The notes: generated by a model not told the origin, from the sequence alone. A stretch of 47,277 bases of DNA from Draconibacterium orientale (GCA_020718205.1 DYSN01000017.1:1-47277), one strand, 5' to 3'. Positions 19,141-28,480 are shown, counted from the stretch's first letter. Translations and numbers: made by a program.

Positions 19141-20925
19141 ATGGCAACTAAACAAATATTAAAAGGCGGAGAATTCCTCATTAAGGAAACTCAGGCACAG
19201 GATATTTTTATTCCTGAAGAATTCAACGAAGAACAAAGACTCATGGCACAAAGCTGCCGCGAATTCACCGAAACTGTGGTGAATCCACAAATGGATCAAC
19301 TGGAAAAACATGACCGTGCTTTATTGACAAAACTTATGAAACAAGCCGGTGAACTGGGCCTTCTGGGCATTTCAGTTCCTGAAGAATACGAAGGTTTTGG
19401 ACAGAATTTTGTTACATCCATGCTCACCACCGAAGAAATGGGCAAAGGCTACAGTTTTGCTGTTGCTTTCTCGGCCCACACCGGAATTGGAACCCTCCCC
19501 ATTCTGTATTATGGTAACGAAGAGCAAAAATCGAAATACCTGCCCAAATTGGCCAGCGGCGAATTAATCGGTGCCTATTGCCTTACCGAAGCCGATGCCG
19601 GCTCGGATGCAAACTCCGGAAAAGCCCGCGCCAAACTTTCTGCCGATGGAACCCATTATGTTCTCAATGGCGTAAAAATCTGGATTACCAATGGTGGAGT
19701 GGCCGATTTATTCATCGTTTTTGCCAAAATAGACGACGATAAAAACCTGAGTGCTTTCATTGTAGAAGCCGCTTATGACGGAGTTACTGCTGGTCCCGAT
19801 GAGGAAAAAATGGGGATTAAAGGATCGTCAACAGTTCAGGTTTATCTGGAAAATGTGAAAGTTCCTGTAGAAAACATGCTTGGTGAGCGCGATGGTGGTT
19901 TTAAAATCGCCTTGAACATCCTGAACTTAGGTCGTATTAAACTTTCGGGCGCCACCGTAGGAGCTTGCAAAAGCACCATAGATGTTACCGTGAAATATGC
20001 CAACGAGCGCAAGCAATTCGGCAAAGCCATTTCTTCTTTCCCCGCTTTAAAATCGAAAATGGGCGAAATGATTATCAGAACTTTTGCATCGGAATCATTG
20101 ACCTATCGTGCCAGTCAGAATATAGAAGATGCCATCAAAAGCTATATGGACGAAGGCATGGATAAAGGACTTGCCACTGTTGAGGGGATGCGTCAGTTTG
20201 CCATTGAAGCTTCCATTGCAAAAATATTCGGCTCCGAAGCGCTGGACTTTGTGGTGGACGAAGGCGTTCAGATTTATGGTGGAATGGGCTATTCGGCCGA
20301 AACACCCGTTGAACGAGCCTATCGCGATAGCCGCATCAATCGTATTTTCGAAGGCACCAACGAAATCAACCGTATGGTCATTGTGGGCGAGCTTATGAAA
20401 AGAGCCATGAAAGGCGAATTCGACCTCCTCACTCCTGCCAAGGAAGTTGCCAAAGAACTGATGGGCATTCCAGATTTTGGCAGCTTATCTTCAGATTATT
20501 ACGAAATCAAAAAGAAAGCTTTGGTGAACTTTAAAAAAGCCATTCTCATGGTTTCAGGCGCAGCCGTTCAAAAATACATGCAAAATTTTGCCGACGAACA
20601 GGAAATTCTGATAAATGTGGCCGATATGCTCATGCATACCTACGCCGCAGAATCTTCCATGCTCAGAGTAGAAAAATTAGAGCAAATGAACGGAAAAGAC
20701 AAAGTTTCCTTATACAAAGACATGCTCGACGTATTTATGTACGATACTGCTTTCAAAATCAATAAATGTGGCGTTGATGCCGTAAATTCTTTTGCCGACA
20801 GCGATGAACATCAGGCCATGCTCATGGGAATGAAGCGTTTTACCAAAATGCCCGCCGTGAATGTAAAAGAAGCCCGTCGTCGTCTTGCCGACAAGTTGAT
20901 TGAAGATAACGCATATAAATTCTAA
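19141..20925 (+). CDS. fadE: Acyl-CoA dehydrogenase
   Basis: A 594-residue FAD enzyme catalysing the first oxidation of beta-oxidation, acyl-CoA to trans-2-enoyl-CoA. The core (about 25-420) shows YCLTEADAGSDANSG and the IKGSSTVQVYLENVKVP flavin-side segments, and the catalytic base is Glu404 in RIFEGTNEI. A C-terminal extension of about 170 residues is present, as in the long acyl-CoA dehydrogenases of Bacillus FadE type. Electrons would leave through an electron-transfer flavoprotein, whose genes are not in this window. It is followed 11 nt later by the DUF4442 gene. Confidence 0.94.
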   Translation: MATKQILKGGEFLIKETQAQDIFIPEEFNEEQRLMAQSCREFTETVVNPQMDQLEKHDRALLTKLMKQAGELGLLGISVPEEYEGFGQNFVTSMLTTEEMGKGYSFAVAFSAHTGIGTLPILYYGNEEQKSKYLPKLASGELIGAYCLTEADAGSDANSGKARAKLSADGTHYVLNGVKIWITNGGVADLFIVFAKIDDDKNLSAFIVEAAYDGVTAGPDEEKMGIKGSSTVQVYLENVKVPVENMLGERDGGFKIALNILNLGRIKLSGATVGACKSTIDVTVKYANERKQFGKAISSFPALKSKMGEMIIRTFASESLTYRASQNIEDAIKSYMDEGMDKGLATVEGMRQFAIEASIAKIFGSEALDFVVDEGVQIYGGMGYSAETPVERAYRDSRINRIFEGTNEINRMVIVGELMKRAMKGEFDLLTPAKEVAKELMGIPDFGSLSSDYYEIKKKALVNFKKAILMVSGAAVQKYMQNFADEQEILINVADMLMHTYAAESSMLRVEKLEQMNGKDKVSLYKDMLDVFMYDTAFKINKCGVDAVNSFADSDEHQAMLMGMKRFTKMPAVNVKEARRRLADKLIEDNAYKF

Positions 20926-20936
20926 AATAACAACCC

Positions 20937-21428
20937 ATGCCAAAAGGAGATTTCATACGAAAAATGGCGCTAAAAAGCTGGAAATTCAATTTTTTCATGC
21001 TTCAACATTTGCCCATGGGGTATATTGCAGGCTTAAAAGTGGCTCAACTCACCAAAGAACAGGCGGTGGTGAGTATCCCCTTCCGGTTTATGAACAAGAA
21101 TCCTTTTCAAAGCATCTATTTTGCTGCTCAAAGCATGGCTGCCGAATTATCTTCGGGAATCATGGCAATGGCGGCGGTGAAAGACCAGGATATCCCTGTG
21201 AGCATGCTCGTTTTGAATATGAAATCTTCTTTTATTAAAAAAGGCACATCCAAAATCTATTTCACATGCAGCAATGGGCATGAAATCAGTCAAGCCATTG
21301 AAAAAGCCATCGAAACCAACCAAGGCCAAACCATTACTATTCAATCCACCGGAAGGAATAGTGCCCAAGAAATAATATCGGAATTTGAATTTACCTGGAC
21401 CTTTAAAACAAAAACAAAAAAGCCATGA
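20937..21428 (+). CDS. DUF4442 hotdog-fold thioesterase-like protein
   Basis: A 163-residue protein resembling the DUF4442/PaaI hotdog group: an amphipathic N-terminus (ALKSWKFNFFMLQHLPMG), then RFMNKNPFQSIYFAAQSMAAELSSG, where the small-residue helix follows an N-x-x-x-S/T-Y-like segment, and paired beta strands to the C-terminus. Such proteins often hydrolyse acyl-CoA thioesters. Its place between fadE and the acyl-CoA synthetase, overlapping the latter by 4 nt (ATGA), suggests it controls the acyl-CoA pool by hydrolysing dead-end intermediates. The activity is inferred. Confidence 0.7.
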   Translation: MPKGDFIRKMALKSWKFNFFMLQHLPMGYIAGLKVAQLTKEQAVVSIPFRFMNKNPFQSIYFAAQSMAAELSSGIMAMAAVKDQDIPVSMLVLNMKSSFIKKGTSKIYFTCSNGHEISQAIEKAIETNQGQTITIQSTGRNSAQEIISEFEFTWTFKTKTKKP

Positions 21429-23242
21429 AAGTAACGAGAACGTTTGATATTGTAGATCAATTATTGGAAAAACACTCCAAGCCAAAAGCTTTGGGGGTTA
21501 AAAGAAACGGAAAATGGGAGACATTTAGCACTCAGGAATATAAAAATATGACCGATTGGGTGAGCTATGGTCTGCTGGCTCTGGGGATAACAAAAGGCGA
21601 TAAAATTATTACCGTTTCAAACAACCGTCCCGAATGGAATTTTCTCGACATGGGGATGTCGCAGATTGGTGCCGTTCATGTGCCCATTTATCCCAATCAG
21701 GGCTATCGCGAGTACGATTATATCGTAACACATTCCGATGCAAAAATCATTGTGGTTTCGTCGCAGGAATACTTTGAAAAGCTCGAAGGGGCAGCAAAGA
21801 AAGCTCCTATGGTTCAGGGGATTTACAGCTTCGACCCATTGAAAAGCTGCAAAAGCTGGATAGAAATCATTGAGCTTGGAAAAGCCAACGAAGCAAAGTT
21901 TAAAGACCAGCTGGTCACACTGAAAGCTTCCATCGAGCCCGACGATTTGCTCACCATTATATATACCTCAGGAACCACAGGACTCAGCAAAGGTGTGATG
22001 CTTTCGCACCGGAATCTGATTGCCAATGTAGAAGCCACCACCGAAATTTTGCCCTTAGCACAGGTGAGCGATGTCATTAGCTTCTTGCCTCTTTGTCATG
22101 TGTTTGAGCGCATGGTAAATTATCTGGTGCAATACAAGGGCTGCACGGTATATTATGCCGAAAGCATTGATACTGTGGGAGCTAATATTCTCGAAATCAA
22201 ACCCAACGGATTCGCTTCAGTCCCCAGAGTTATAGAGAAAGTTTACGACAAAATTGTGAATAAGGGAAAAGACTTAAAAGGAATTAAACGCAATCTGTTT
22301 TTCTGGGCGTTGGATTTGGCCAACCGCTATGAGCTCAATGGAGCCAATGGGTGGTGGTTCGAGTTTCAGCTCAAATTGGCCCGCAAACTCATTTTCTCTA
22401 AATGGCAAGCCGCTTTGGGGGGAAATATCAATGTGATTATTTCGGGCGGAGCAGCATTGCAACCCCGATTGGCCAGAGTTTTTAATGCAGCAGGCATCCC
22501 GCTGATGGAAGGTTACGGTCTCACCGAAACATCGCCGGTTATTGCAGTGAACCAAAAAGACTATCCCTACATGGAATTTGGAACCGTTGGGCCAGTTCTT
22601 AAAAATGTAGAAGTAAAAATTGCCGAGGATGGCGAAATCTTAATGCGTGGACCAAGTCAAATGCTGGGTTATTATAAAGATCCGGAAAAAACGGCTGAAG
22701 TCATCGACGAGGAAGGCTGGTTTCATACCGGCGATATTGGGGAGCTTCACCAACATAATATCCTGAAAATCACCGATAGGAAGAAAGAAATCTTCAAGCT
22801 GAGCACCGGAAAATATGTGGCTCCACAGCTTATTGAAAACATCTTTAAGGAAAGCGCATTTATTGAGCAGCTTATGATTGTTGGTGAGGGTGAAAAATAC
22901 GCCGCTGCCATTATTTGTCCGGCTTTTGAGTTTCTACACGGTTGGTGCACCAAGCACAAAATCACTTTTAGAGATAACCGCGACCTCATTCAAATTCCTG
23001 CGGTAAAACAGCGATATCAGGAGGAGGTAGAAAAAATTAATGCCACTTTGGGCAGTCACCGTCAAGTGAAGACATTTGAGCTTACTTGCCAGGAATGGTT
23101 GCCCGAAACAGGCGAGCTCTCCCCCACTCTCAAACTCAAGAGAAAATACATCAAAGAAAAATACCGGATTAAATTCGACCGAATGTATGGTTACACCACC
23201 GAAGCAGGTCATGTGGGCAAACCCAGCAATGCAACAGAATAA
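21425..23242 (+). CDS. fadD: Long-chain acyl-CoA synthetase (AMP-forming)
   Basis: A 605-residue adenylate-forming enzyme that activates fatty acids with ATP and CoA and so starts the pathway encoded upstream. Motifs include YTSGTTGLSKG (from residue 180), GYGLTETSPV (the acyl-adenylate motif) and WFHTGDIG with TDRKKEIFKLSTGKYVAP near the C-terminal swivel. The ITDRKKEIFKLSTGKYVAP form is typical of long-chain synthetases of the FAA/ACSL-like type. Translation is coupled to the DUF4442 gene by a 4-nt overlap. It is the last gene of the operon; a strong terminator follows 26 nt after the stop. Confidence 0.93.
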   Translation: MKVTRTFDIVDQLLEKHSKPKALGVKRNGKWETFSTQEYKNMTDWVSYGLLALGITKGDKIITVSNNRPEWNFLDMGMSQIGAVHVPIYPNQGYREYDYIVTHSDAKIIVVSSQEYFEKLEGAAKKAPMVQGIYSFDPLKSCKSWIEIIELGKANEAKFKDQLVTLKASIEPDDLLTIIYTSGTTGLSKGVMLSHRNLIANVEATTEILPLAQVSDVISFLPLCHVFERMVNYLVQYKGCTVYYAESIDTVGANILEIKPNGFASVPRVIEKVYDKIVNKGKDLKGIKRNLFFWALDLANRYELNGANGWWFEFQLKLARKLIFSKWQAALGGNINVIISGGAALQPRLARVFNAAGIPLMEGYGLTETSPVIAVNQKDYPYMEFGTVGPVLKNVEVKIAEDGEILMRGPSQMLGYYKDPEKTAEVIDEEGWFHTGDIGELHQHNILKITDRKKEIFKLSTGKYVAPQLIENIFKESAFIEQLMIVGEGEKYAAAIICPAFEFLHGWCTKHKITFRDNRDLIQIPAVKQRYQEEVEKINATLGSHRQVKTFELTCQEWLPETGELSPTLKLKRKYIKEKYRIKFDRMYGYTTEAGHVGKPSNATE

Positions 23243-23268
23243 ACACCAAATAAAAATCCTTTTTTTAG

Positions 23269-23300
23269 CCAGAGCATACCGCAAAATGCTCTGGTTTTTT
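23269..23300 (+). terminator. Terminator of the marR-fad operon
   Basis: CCAGAGCAT (23269-23277) and ATGCTCTGG (23286-23294) form a perfect 9-bp stem with an 8-nt loop, followed by T6. It begins 26 nt after the fadD stop. Confidence 0.92.
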
Positions 23301-23432
23301 ATTGGTTTTTTGGGGAGCAAATGGGTTTAGGAATTGGGTCATAATAACATTTACAATTTGGTTTGTTTATTTGTTTTTTATATTCATTTGTCTTGAGTTT
23401 GGTGGATTAATTACTGCCAACACTCCATTACC

Positions 23433-23462
23433 CGCAATATTGCGTCCCGATAGGTATCGGGA
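23433..23462. repeat. Two abutting palindromes
   Basis: CGCAATATTGCG (23433-23444) is a perfect 12-bp palindrome. It directly abuts TCCCGAT-aggt-ATCGGGA (23445-23462), a perfect 7-bp inverted repeat. The second resembles short palindromic repeats seen between genes in many Bacteroidota genomes. No second copy is obvious in this window. Confidence 0.6.
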
Positions 23463-23818
23463 TCCACTATATCTTCAACATTTCCATTCCCCTTCTTGAA
23501 ACAAATCTCCTTAAAAAGCGAAAAACAATTAGAAAACAAGGCAGACATAAGTATTTAATTGGTGTTGGGGTGTTTAGAAGACTAAAATAGAAAAAAATAA
23601 TTAGGTATATCAGTTAAACGAGAAATATTTTTTGGTATTCTGTTAAATCTGTTGCGACACGGTTTCCAGGCTTTTGGTGGCTGAAAGGGCGGTTCTATGG
23701 CAATGTGAATTTTCATTTCCCAATTCCCAAATCTTTGTTGCTAAAACTAATCCGTTTTATACTTCGGGGGAGCTAAAAATGGTCCTATTATTAATACGGC
23801 GCAAGACGAGAATTTTTG

Positions 23819-23826
23819 TATCTTTG
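23819..23826 (+). promoter_or_regulatory. -7 promoter element of the thrS operon
   Basis: TATCTTTG followed by CAGCC is a classic Bacteroidota -7 element. The start codon of thrS lies 27 nt downstream, giving a leader of roughly 20 nt. No clear TTG is seen at the -33 distance. Confidence 0.65.
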
Positions 23827-23853
23827 CAGCCCTAATTTCAGAATAAAAACAGC

Positions 23854-25794
23854 ATGATTAATATAATTTTACCCGATTCATCGGTTAAACAATTGCCCAA
23901 AGGAAGCACTGGCTACGATGTAGCTTTGAGCATCAGCGAAGGGCTGGCACGCAATGTCCTGGCTGCCAAAGTAAATGGGGAAGTTTGGGATGCTTCCCGC
24001 CCCATTAACGAAGATTCTCGTTTACAACTACTTACATGGAACGATGCCGAAGGAAAAGCTGCCATGTGGCACTCATCGGCTCACCTGATGGCCGAAGCCA
24101 TCGAACTACTATACCCCGGCGCTAAATTTGGAATTGGGCCCGATATCGACAATGGTTTTTACTACGACGTAGACTTTGGTCAAAATACCATTGCCGAAAA
24201 AGACCTGGAAGCCATTGAGAAAAAAATGATGGAACTTGCTAAAAATAAGCAGGAATATGTGAGAAAAGAAGTCACCAAAACCGAAGCACTGGAATATTTT
24301 ACCAAAAAAGGTGACGAATATAAACTGGAGCTTATTCAGGATTTGGAGGATGGAAAGATTACTTTTTATCAAACCGGCGATTTTGTTGACCTTTGCCGCG
24401 GTCCTCACCTTATCAATACCAGCCCCATAAAAGCCATTAAATTGCTCAATATTGCCGGAGCTTACTGGCGTGGCGACGAAAACAGAAAAATGCTTACCCG
24501 CATATACGGAATCACTTTCCCCAAGAAAAGCGAACTCGACGAGTATCTGCTACTGCTGGAAGAAGCCAAAAAACGCGACCACAGAAAATTAGGAAAAGAA
24601 CTGGGATTGTTTGCCTTCTCCGAAAAAGTGGGAAAAGGCCTCCCCTTGTGGTTGCCCAAAGGTGCCATGTTGCGCGATCGTCTGGAATCTTTCCTTAAAA
24701 AAGTACAGAAACGCTATGGTTATGAACCCGTTATAACTCCCCATATTGGTCAAAAAGAGCTTTATGTAACTTCTGGCCACTATGCCAAATATGGTCAGGA
24801 TAGTTTTCAGCCCATTCACACACCGGTGGCCAACGAAGAGTTTCTGTTAAAACCCATGAACTGCCCCCACCATTGCGAAATCTACCGCACCGAGCCCAGG
24901 TCGTACAAGGATTTACCCATCCGCTATGCCGAGTTTGGTACCGTTTATCGCTATGAGCAAAGTGGAGAGCTTCACGGCTTGACAAGGGTTCGAGGATTTA
25001 CTCAGGACGACGCCCATATCTTTTGCACACCCGATCAGGTGAAAGACGAATTTAAAAAAGTGATGGACATTATCGATTTGATATTTAAGGCTTTGGACTT
25101 CAAAGAAGTTCTGGTTCAAATTTCACTTCGCGACCTCACCAACAAAGATAAATATATTGGTTCGGAAGAAAACTGGATCAATGCCGAAAATGCCATTCGC
25201 GAGGTGGCCGACGAACGCGGAATCCCCGCTATAGTTGCCTATGGCGAAGCAGCATTCTATGGCCCGAAAATGGACTTTATGGTTAAAGACGCTTTGGGTA
25301 GAAAATGGCAATTGGGAACCATTCAGGTAGATTACAATTTACCCGAGCGTTTTGAATTGGAATATGTGGGCGCTGACAACGAAAAGCACCGTCCGGTAAT
25401 GATTCACAGAGCGCCTTTTGGCTCCATGGAGCGGTTTGTAGCGGTATTAATTGAGCATTGTGCTGGTAATTTCCCGCTCTGGTTAACTCCGGAACAGCTT
25501 ATTATCCTGCCAATCAGCGAGAAATATCAAAATTATGCCGAAAATGTTTTGAAATTAATGGAAAATGCCGAAATTCGCGCCCAAATTGACACACGGAGTG
25601 AAAAAATGGGTCGTAAGATACGCGATGCCGAAGTTCGTAAAATTCCATACATGCTTATCGTAGGCGAAAAAGAAGCTGAAGATGGCACCGTATCTGTGAG
25701 AAGACATGGAGAAGGCGATTTAGGAACCTTTAGCATTGAAGCTATTGTCCAGAAAATTCAGGACGAGGTGAATGAAATAACGAAATTTAATTAA
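23854..25794 (+). CDS. thrS: Threonine--tRNA ligase
   Basis: A 646-residue class-II synthetase that charges tRNA-Thr. It has the N-terminal TGS domain (about 1-62), the editing domain with [10 protein letters not shown] (from about residue 72), the catalytic core and the C-terminal anticodon-binding domain. The zinc ligands Cys337 (MNCPHHCE), His388 (DDAHIF) and His518 (MIHRAPFGS) are present. It heads the conserved translation cluster thrS-infC-rpmI-rplT; infC starts 14 nt after its stop. The short leader shows no obvious tRNA-mimic structure of the E. coli thrS operator type. Confidence 0.98.
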   Translation: MINIILPDSSVKQLPKGSTGYDVALSISEGLARNVLAAKVNGEVWDASRPINEDSRLQLLTWNDAEGKAAMWHSSAHLMAEAIELLYPGAKFGIGPDIDNGFYYDVDFGQNTIAEKDLEAIEKKMMELAKNKQEYVRKEVTKTEALEYFTKKGDEYKLELIQDLEDGKITFYQTGDFVDLCRGPHLINTSPIKAIKLLNIAGAYWRGDENRKMLTRIYGITFPKKSELDEYLLLLEEAKKRDHRKLGKELGLFAFSEKVGKGLPLWLPKGAMLRDRLESFLKKVQKRYGYEPVITPHIGQKELYVTSGHYAKYGQDSFQPIHTPVANEEFLLKPMNCPHHCEIYRTEPRSYKDLPIRYAEFGTVYRYEQSGELHGLTRVRGFTQDDAHIFCTPDQVKDEFKKVMDIIDLIFKALDFKEVLVQISLRDLTNKDKYIGSEENWINAENAIREVADERGIPAIVAYGEAAFYGPKMDFMVKDALGRKWQLGTIQVDYNLPERFELEYVGADNEKHRPVMIHRAPFGSMERFVAVLIEHCAGNFPLWLTPEQLIILPISEKYQNYAENVLKLMENAEIRAQIDTRSEKMGRKIRDAEVRKIPYMLIVGEKEAEDGTVSVRRHGEGDLGTFSIEAIVQKIQDEVNEITKFN

Positions 25795-25799
25795 AAAAC

Positions 25800-25811
25800 A
25801 GGAGAATATTG
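25800..25811 (+). promoter_or_regulatory. Strong Shine-Dalgarno with TTG start of infC
   Basis: AGGAG ends 4 nt before the TTG initiation codon. Most genes here lack a Shine-Dalgarno sequence, so the combination of a strong site and a poor start codon fits IF-3 autoregulation by start-codon discrimination. Confidence 0.65.
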
Positions 25812-26378
25812 GCAGTAACAAATAATGTTTTTAGGGGAAGAAGCAGAGGCTCTTACCAAAAACCAGTGGATGCCCACCGAATTAACAAGTATATTACCGC
25901 TCCGGTTGTAAGGCTTGTGGGTGAAAATCTGGAAACAGGCATTTTTAATCTTAGAGATGCTTTGGATGTTGCAGAGAATGTAGGCTTGGATTTGGTAGAG
26001 ATATCACCCACTGCAAATCCACCGGTTTGTAGAGTAGTGGATTATAAAAAATTCCTCTACGAGCAAAAGAAAAAACAAAAGGAAATTAAAGCAAAGACTG
26101 CTAAGGTTGTTGTAAAAGAAATTCGTTTAGGTCCTCACACCGACGATCACGACTTTAATTTCAAAGTCAACCATGCACAGAAATTCCTTGAGGAAGGTGC
26201 GAAAGTAAAAGTTGACGTGTTTTTTAAAGGAAGAAATATTGTTTATAAGGAACAGGGAGAAATCCAGCTTTTGCGTTTTGCGGAAGCTTTGGAGGATTAC
26301 TGTAAGGTAGAAAATCTACCTAAATTAGAAGGGAAAAGGATGATTATGATGCTTAGCCCCAAGAAAAAGAATAAGTGA
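25809..26378 (+). CDS. infC: Translation initiation factor IF-3 (TTG start)
   Basis: A 189-residue initiation factor that checks start-codon pairing on the 30S subunit. The N-domain (about 22-95, with [20 protein letters not shown] and [12 protein letters not shown]) and C-domain ([17 protein letters not shown] to the lysine-rich end) are complete. No ATG precedes the conserved region in frame; the likely start is TTG at 25809, preceded by AGGAG (25800-25804). Use of a poor start codon for infC is known in other bacteria (AUU in E. coli), where IF-3 represses its own synthesis. The AGGAG is unusual in this window. Confidence 0.95.
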   Translation: MAVTNNVFRGRSRGSYQKPVDAHRINKYITAPVVRLVGENLETGIFNLRDALDVAENVGLDLVEISPTANPPVCRVVDYKKFLYEQKKKQKEIKAKTAKVVVKEIRLGPHTDDHDFNFKVNHAQKFLEEGAKVKVDVFFKGRNIVYKEQGEIQLLRFAEALEDYCKVENLPKLEGKRMIMMLSPKKKNK

Positions 26379-26446
26379 AAGCTTATTAGCTGTGACGAGA
26401 GTTGCAGTAATAGTTAGCAACATTATAAATAAAAAATTGTAGACTA

Positions 26447-26641
26447 ATGCCAAAAATGAAAACTAAATCCGGTGCCAAAAAAAGGTTCACCTTTACCGGA
26501 TCAGGTAAAATTAAAAGAAAGCATGCTTATAAGAGTCACATCTTAACTAAGAAGACTAAAAAGCAAAAGCGTAATTTAGGTTATGCAGCAATGGTTGAGA
26601 AAGCCGATGAGGCTGGAATTAAGCTCATGCTTGCAAGGTAA
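26447..26641 (+). CDS. rpmI: 50S ribosomal protein L35
   Basis: A 64-residue, strongly basic ribosomal protein. It has the family N-terminus [14 protein letters not shown] and the [24 protein letters not shown] core. It is the third gene of the thrS cluster, 68 nt after infC and 76 nt before rplT. Confidence 0.98.
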   Translation: MPKMKTKSGAKKRFTFTGSGKIKRKHAYKSHILTKKTKKQKRNLGYAAMVEKADEAGIKLMLAR

Positions 26642-26647
26642 TTTATT

Positions 26648-26702
26648 AAAGTTTCAAAACTGTTGTTTTAGCCTTAAAGTTTCAATTTGAACGCTAAAAC
26701 GA
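26648..26702 (+). promoter_or_regulatory. Candidate structured leader of rplT
   Basis: TTGTTTTAGC (26663-26672) and GCTAAAACGA (26693-26702) can form a 10-bp stem with one G-U and a 20-nt loop. The sequence AAAGTTTCAA occurs twice, before the stem (26648-26657) and in its loop (26676-26685). The structure ends 15 nt before the rplT ATG. L20 is a known autoregulator that binds folded leaders in other phyla, so this may be its target; the fold is read by eye only. Confidence 0.45.
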
Positions 26703-26717
26703 AAAAATTAAAAAAAA

Positions 26718-27062
26718 ATGCCAAGATCAGTAAATGCAGTTGCGTCAAGATCAAGACGTAAAAAGATTTTAAGCCGTACCAGAGGTCAATTTGGTCGCAG
26801 GAAAAATGTTTGGACAGTAGCCAAGAACTCTTATGAAAAAGGTTTGGGTTACGCCTATCGCGACAGAAAAGCCAAAAAGGCACTTTACAGACAAGTTTGG
26901 ATTGCTCGTATTAACGCTGCAGCCCGCATGTATGGAATGTCTTACTCAGTTTTTATGGGCAAAATCCATAAAAAAGGTATCGAACTTAACCGTAAAGCTT
27001 TGGCCGATTTAGCCATGAACAATCATGCTGCTTTTAAAGCCATTGTAGATGCTATTAAATAG
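26718..27062 (+). CDS. rplT: 50S ribosomal protein L20
   Basis: A 114-residue basic protein required early in 50S assembly. It shows the family start [20 protein letters not shown] (extended basic tail), then [25 protein letters not shown] and the globular C-terminal part with [17 protein letters not shown]. It ends the thrS cluster and shares a bidirectional terminator with the converging korC gene. Confidence 0.98.
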   Translation: MPRSVNAVASRSRRKKILSRTRGQFGRRKNVWTVAKNSYEKGLGYAYRDRKAKKALYRQVWIARINAAARMYGMSYSVFMGKIHKKGIELNRKALADLAMNNHAAFKAIVDAIK

Positions 27063-27081
27063 ATAGCGGATTCTTTCAAAT

Positions 27082-27116
27082 AAAAAAACCGGTTAACATT
27101 TGTTACCGGTTTTTTT
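27082..27116. terminator. Bidirectional terminator between rplT and korC
   Basis: AAAAAAACCGGT (27082-27093) and ACCGGTTTTTTT (27105-27116) form a perfect 12-bp repeat, with AACA/TGTT able to extend the stem inside. A-tract and T-tract arms make it work in both directions, and the genes on both sides point toward it. Confidence 0.93.
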
Positions 27117-27137
27117 ATTTTATATAGGGTTGAATAT

Positions 27138-27680
27138 CTATACCTTAACCAGATTATTCATCCCCATGGTAATGGCATCCTCATTTAAAGGAATGAGCTT
27201 GTGATAACGCTCTGGCAATGATTTTTTAAGTCCAAGAATCACATTCTCCAATTTCACAATGGGGCGGGCTTTGAGATATGCCCCCAGAATTACCATATTA
27301 AAAATCTTACTATTTCCCATTTCCGAAGCCAATTTGGCGCCTTCGATGGTATAAATGGTAATGTCGGTGCGGGTTGGTTTATGAATGATTCCATTCGGGT
27401 CGTAAATAAGAACACCACCAGTTTTCACAGTGCTTTCGAATTTATCCATCGATTGTTGGTTGAGAATAATTGCAGTATCGTATTTTGTTAAAATAGGGCT
27501 GCTAATTCGTTCGTCGCTGATAATTACAGTAACATTGGCAGTACCACCACGCATTTCCGGACCATAACTGGGCATCCAGGTTATTTCCTGATCCTGCATA
27601 ATTCCACTATAAGCCAATATTTTTCCCATGGAAAGAACACCTTGTCCTCCAAAACCAGCTATAATTAATTCTTCTGTCAT
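27138..27680 (-). CDS. korC: 2-oxoacid:ferredoxin oxidoreductase, gamma subunit
   Basis: A 180-residue subunit of the 2-oxoacid:acceptor oxidoreductase family. It starts with GFGGQGVLSMGKILAYSG, followed by the TWMPSYGPEMRGGTANV segment that marks gamma subunits. It acts with the alpha and beta chains encoded upstream, oxidising a 2-oxoacid and CoA to an acyl-CoA and reducing ferredoxin. It is the last gene of the four-gene unit. Whether the substrate is 2-oxoglutarate (Kor) or a branched-chain acid (Vor) cannot be told from sequence. Confidence 0.9.
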   Translation of the reverse strand: MTEELIIAGFGGQGVLSMGKILAYSGIMQDQEITWMPSYGPEMRGGTANVTVIISDERISSPILTKYDTAIILNQQSMDKFESTVKTGGVLIYDPNGIIHKPTRTDITIYTIEGAKLASEMGNSKIFNMVILGAYLKARPIVKLENVILGLKKSLPERYHKLIPLNEDAITMGMNNLVKV

Positions 27681-27700
27681 CGTTTTTAAATTTTAGCAGA

Positions 27701-28477
27701 TTATTTTACAAAATTTCCATCCACCTTAATATCTCCAATGGGGAAATAGGGGAACATATGATCGACCATCCATTGGTTGGCATCGAGCGGAGTCATTTTC
27801 CAGCCGCTGTTGCAGTTCGAAACAATCTCCACAAAAGCTAACCCTTTTTTATCTTTTTGAACTTCAAAGGCTTGTCTGATGGATTTTTTAGCTTTTCTTA
27901 CAGCTGCAGGAGTATGCACAGCCTGACGGGTTACAAAATGAGTACCAGGTAATTGAGCTATCAGTTCGGTCATTTTCAAGGGACTTCCCATGGTGGCAAT
28001 ATCGCGGCCATAGGGCGAAGTGGAAGTTTTCATTCCACTGAGTGTGGTTGGTGCCATTTGTCCACCAGTCATTCCATAAATACCATTATTCACGAAAATG
28101 ATAACAATATGCTCGCCACGGTTACAGGCGTGCAGGGTTTCATTACCGCCAATGGCAGCCAAATCACCATCGCCCTGATAGGTGAAGACAAATTTTTCGG
28201 GCCACACCCTTTTAATTCCTGTGGCAACAGCAGGAGCTCTTCCGTGAGCAGCCTGAACCATATCGATGTTCATGAACTCGTAAGCCAAAACCGAGCAACC
28301 CACGGGAGCCACTCCAATGGTATTTTCGGTAATTCCCATTTCTTCAACCACTTCCATCACAATTCGGTGCGCTGTTCCATGACCACATCCGGGGCAATAG
28401 CTCAATACCTTATCGGTCATGTTGGCTGTTTTTGAGTAAACCAGATTTTCTGGTTTTATAATATCTTGAATATCCAT
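27701..28477 (-). CDS. korB: 2-oxoacid:ferredoxin oxidoreductase, beta subunit (TPP-binding)
   Basis: A 258-residue subunit that binds thiamine diphosphate. It carries CPGCGHGTAH near residue 29 and the diphosphate-binding segment GDGDLAAIGGNETLHACNR followed by VNNGIYGMTGGQ. It contains no ferredoxin-type cluster motif, which in this complex is supplied by the separate korD product. It lies 3 nt downstream of the alpha-subunit gene and 20 nt before korC. Confidence 0.92.
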   Translation of the reverse strand: MDIQDIIKPENLVYSKTANMTDKVLSYCPGCGHGTAHRIVMEVVEEMGITENTIGVAPVGCSVLAYEFMNIDMVQAAHGRAPAVATGIKRVWPEKFVFTYQGDGDLAAIGGNETLHACNRGEHIVIIFVNNGIYGMTGGQMAPTTLSGMKTSTSPYGRDIATMGSPLKMTELIAQLPGTHFVTRQAVHTPAAVRKAKKSIRQAFEVQKDKKGLAFVEIVSNCNSGWKMTPLDANQWMVDHMFPYFPIGDIKVDGNFVK

Positions 28478-28480
28478 GTT

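Larger units (their letters stand above)
23243..23853. other. Non-coding region between fad operon and thrS
   Basis: About 610 bases without a supported gene. It holds the fad terminator (23269-23300), two adjacent palindromes (23433-23462) and the thrS -7 element (23819-23826). A 65-codon plus-strand ORF (23302-23499) runs through the terminator flank and the palindromes and has no protein-like features. No tRNA or known ncRNA fold was recognised. Confidence 0.65.

Noticed and set aside
23302-23499. 65-codon ORF in the fad-thrS gap
   Set aside because: It starts at the fad terminator and runs through two palindromes; composition is not protein-like and there is no promoter.
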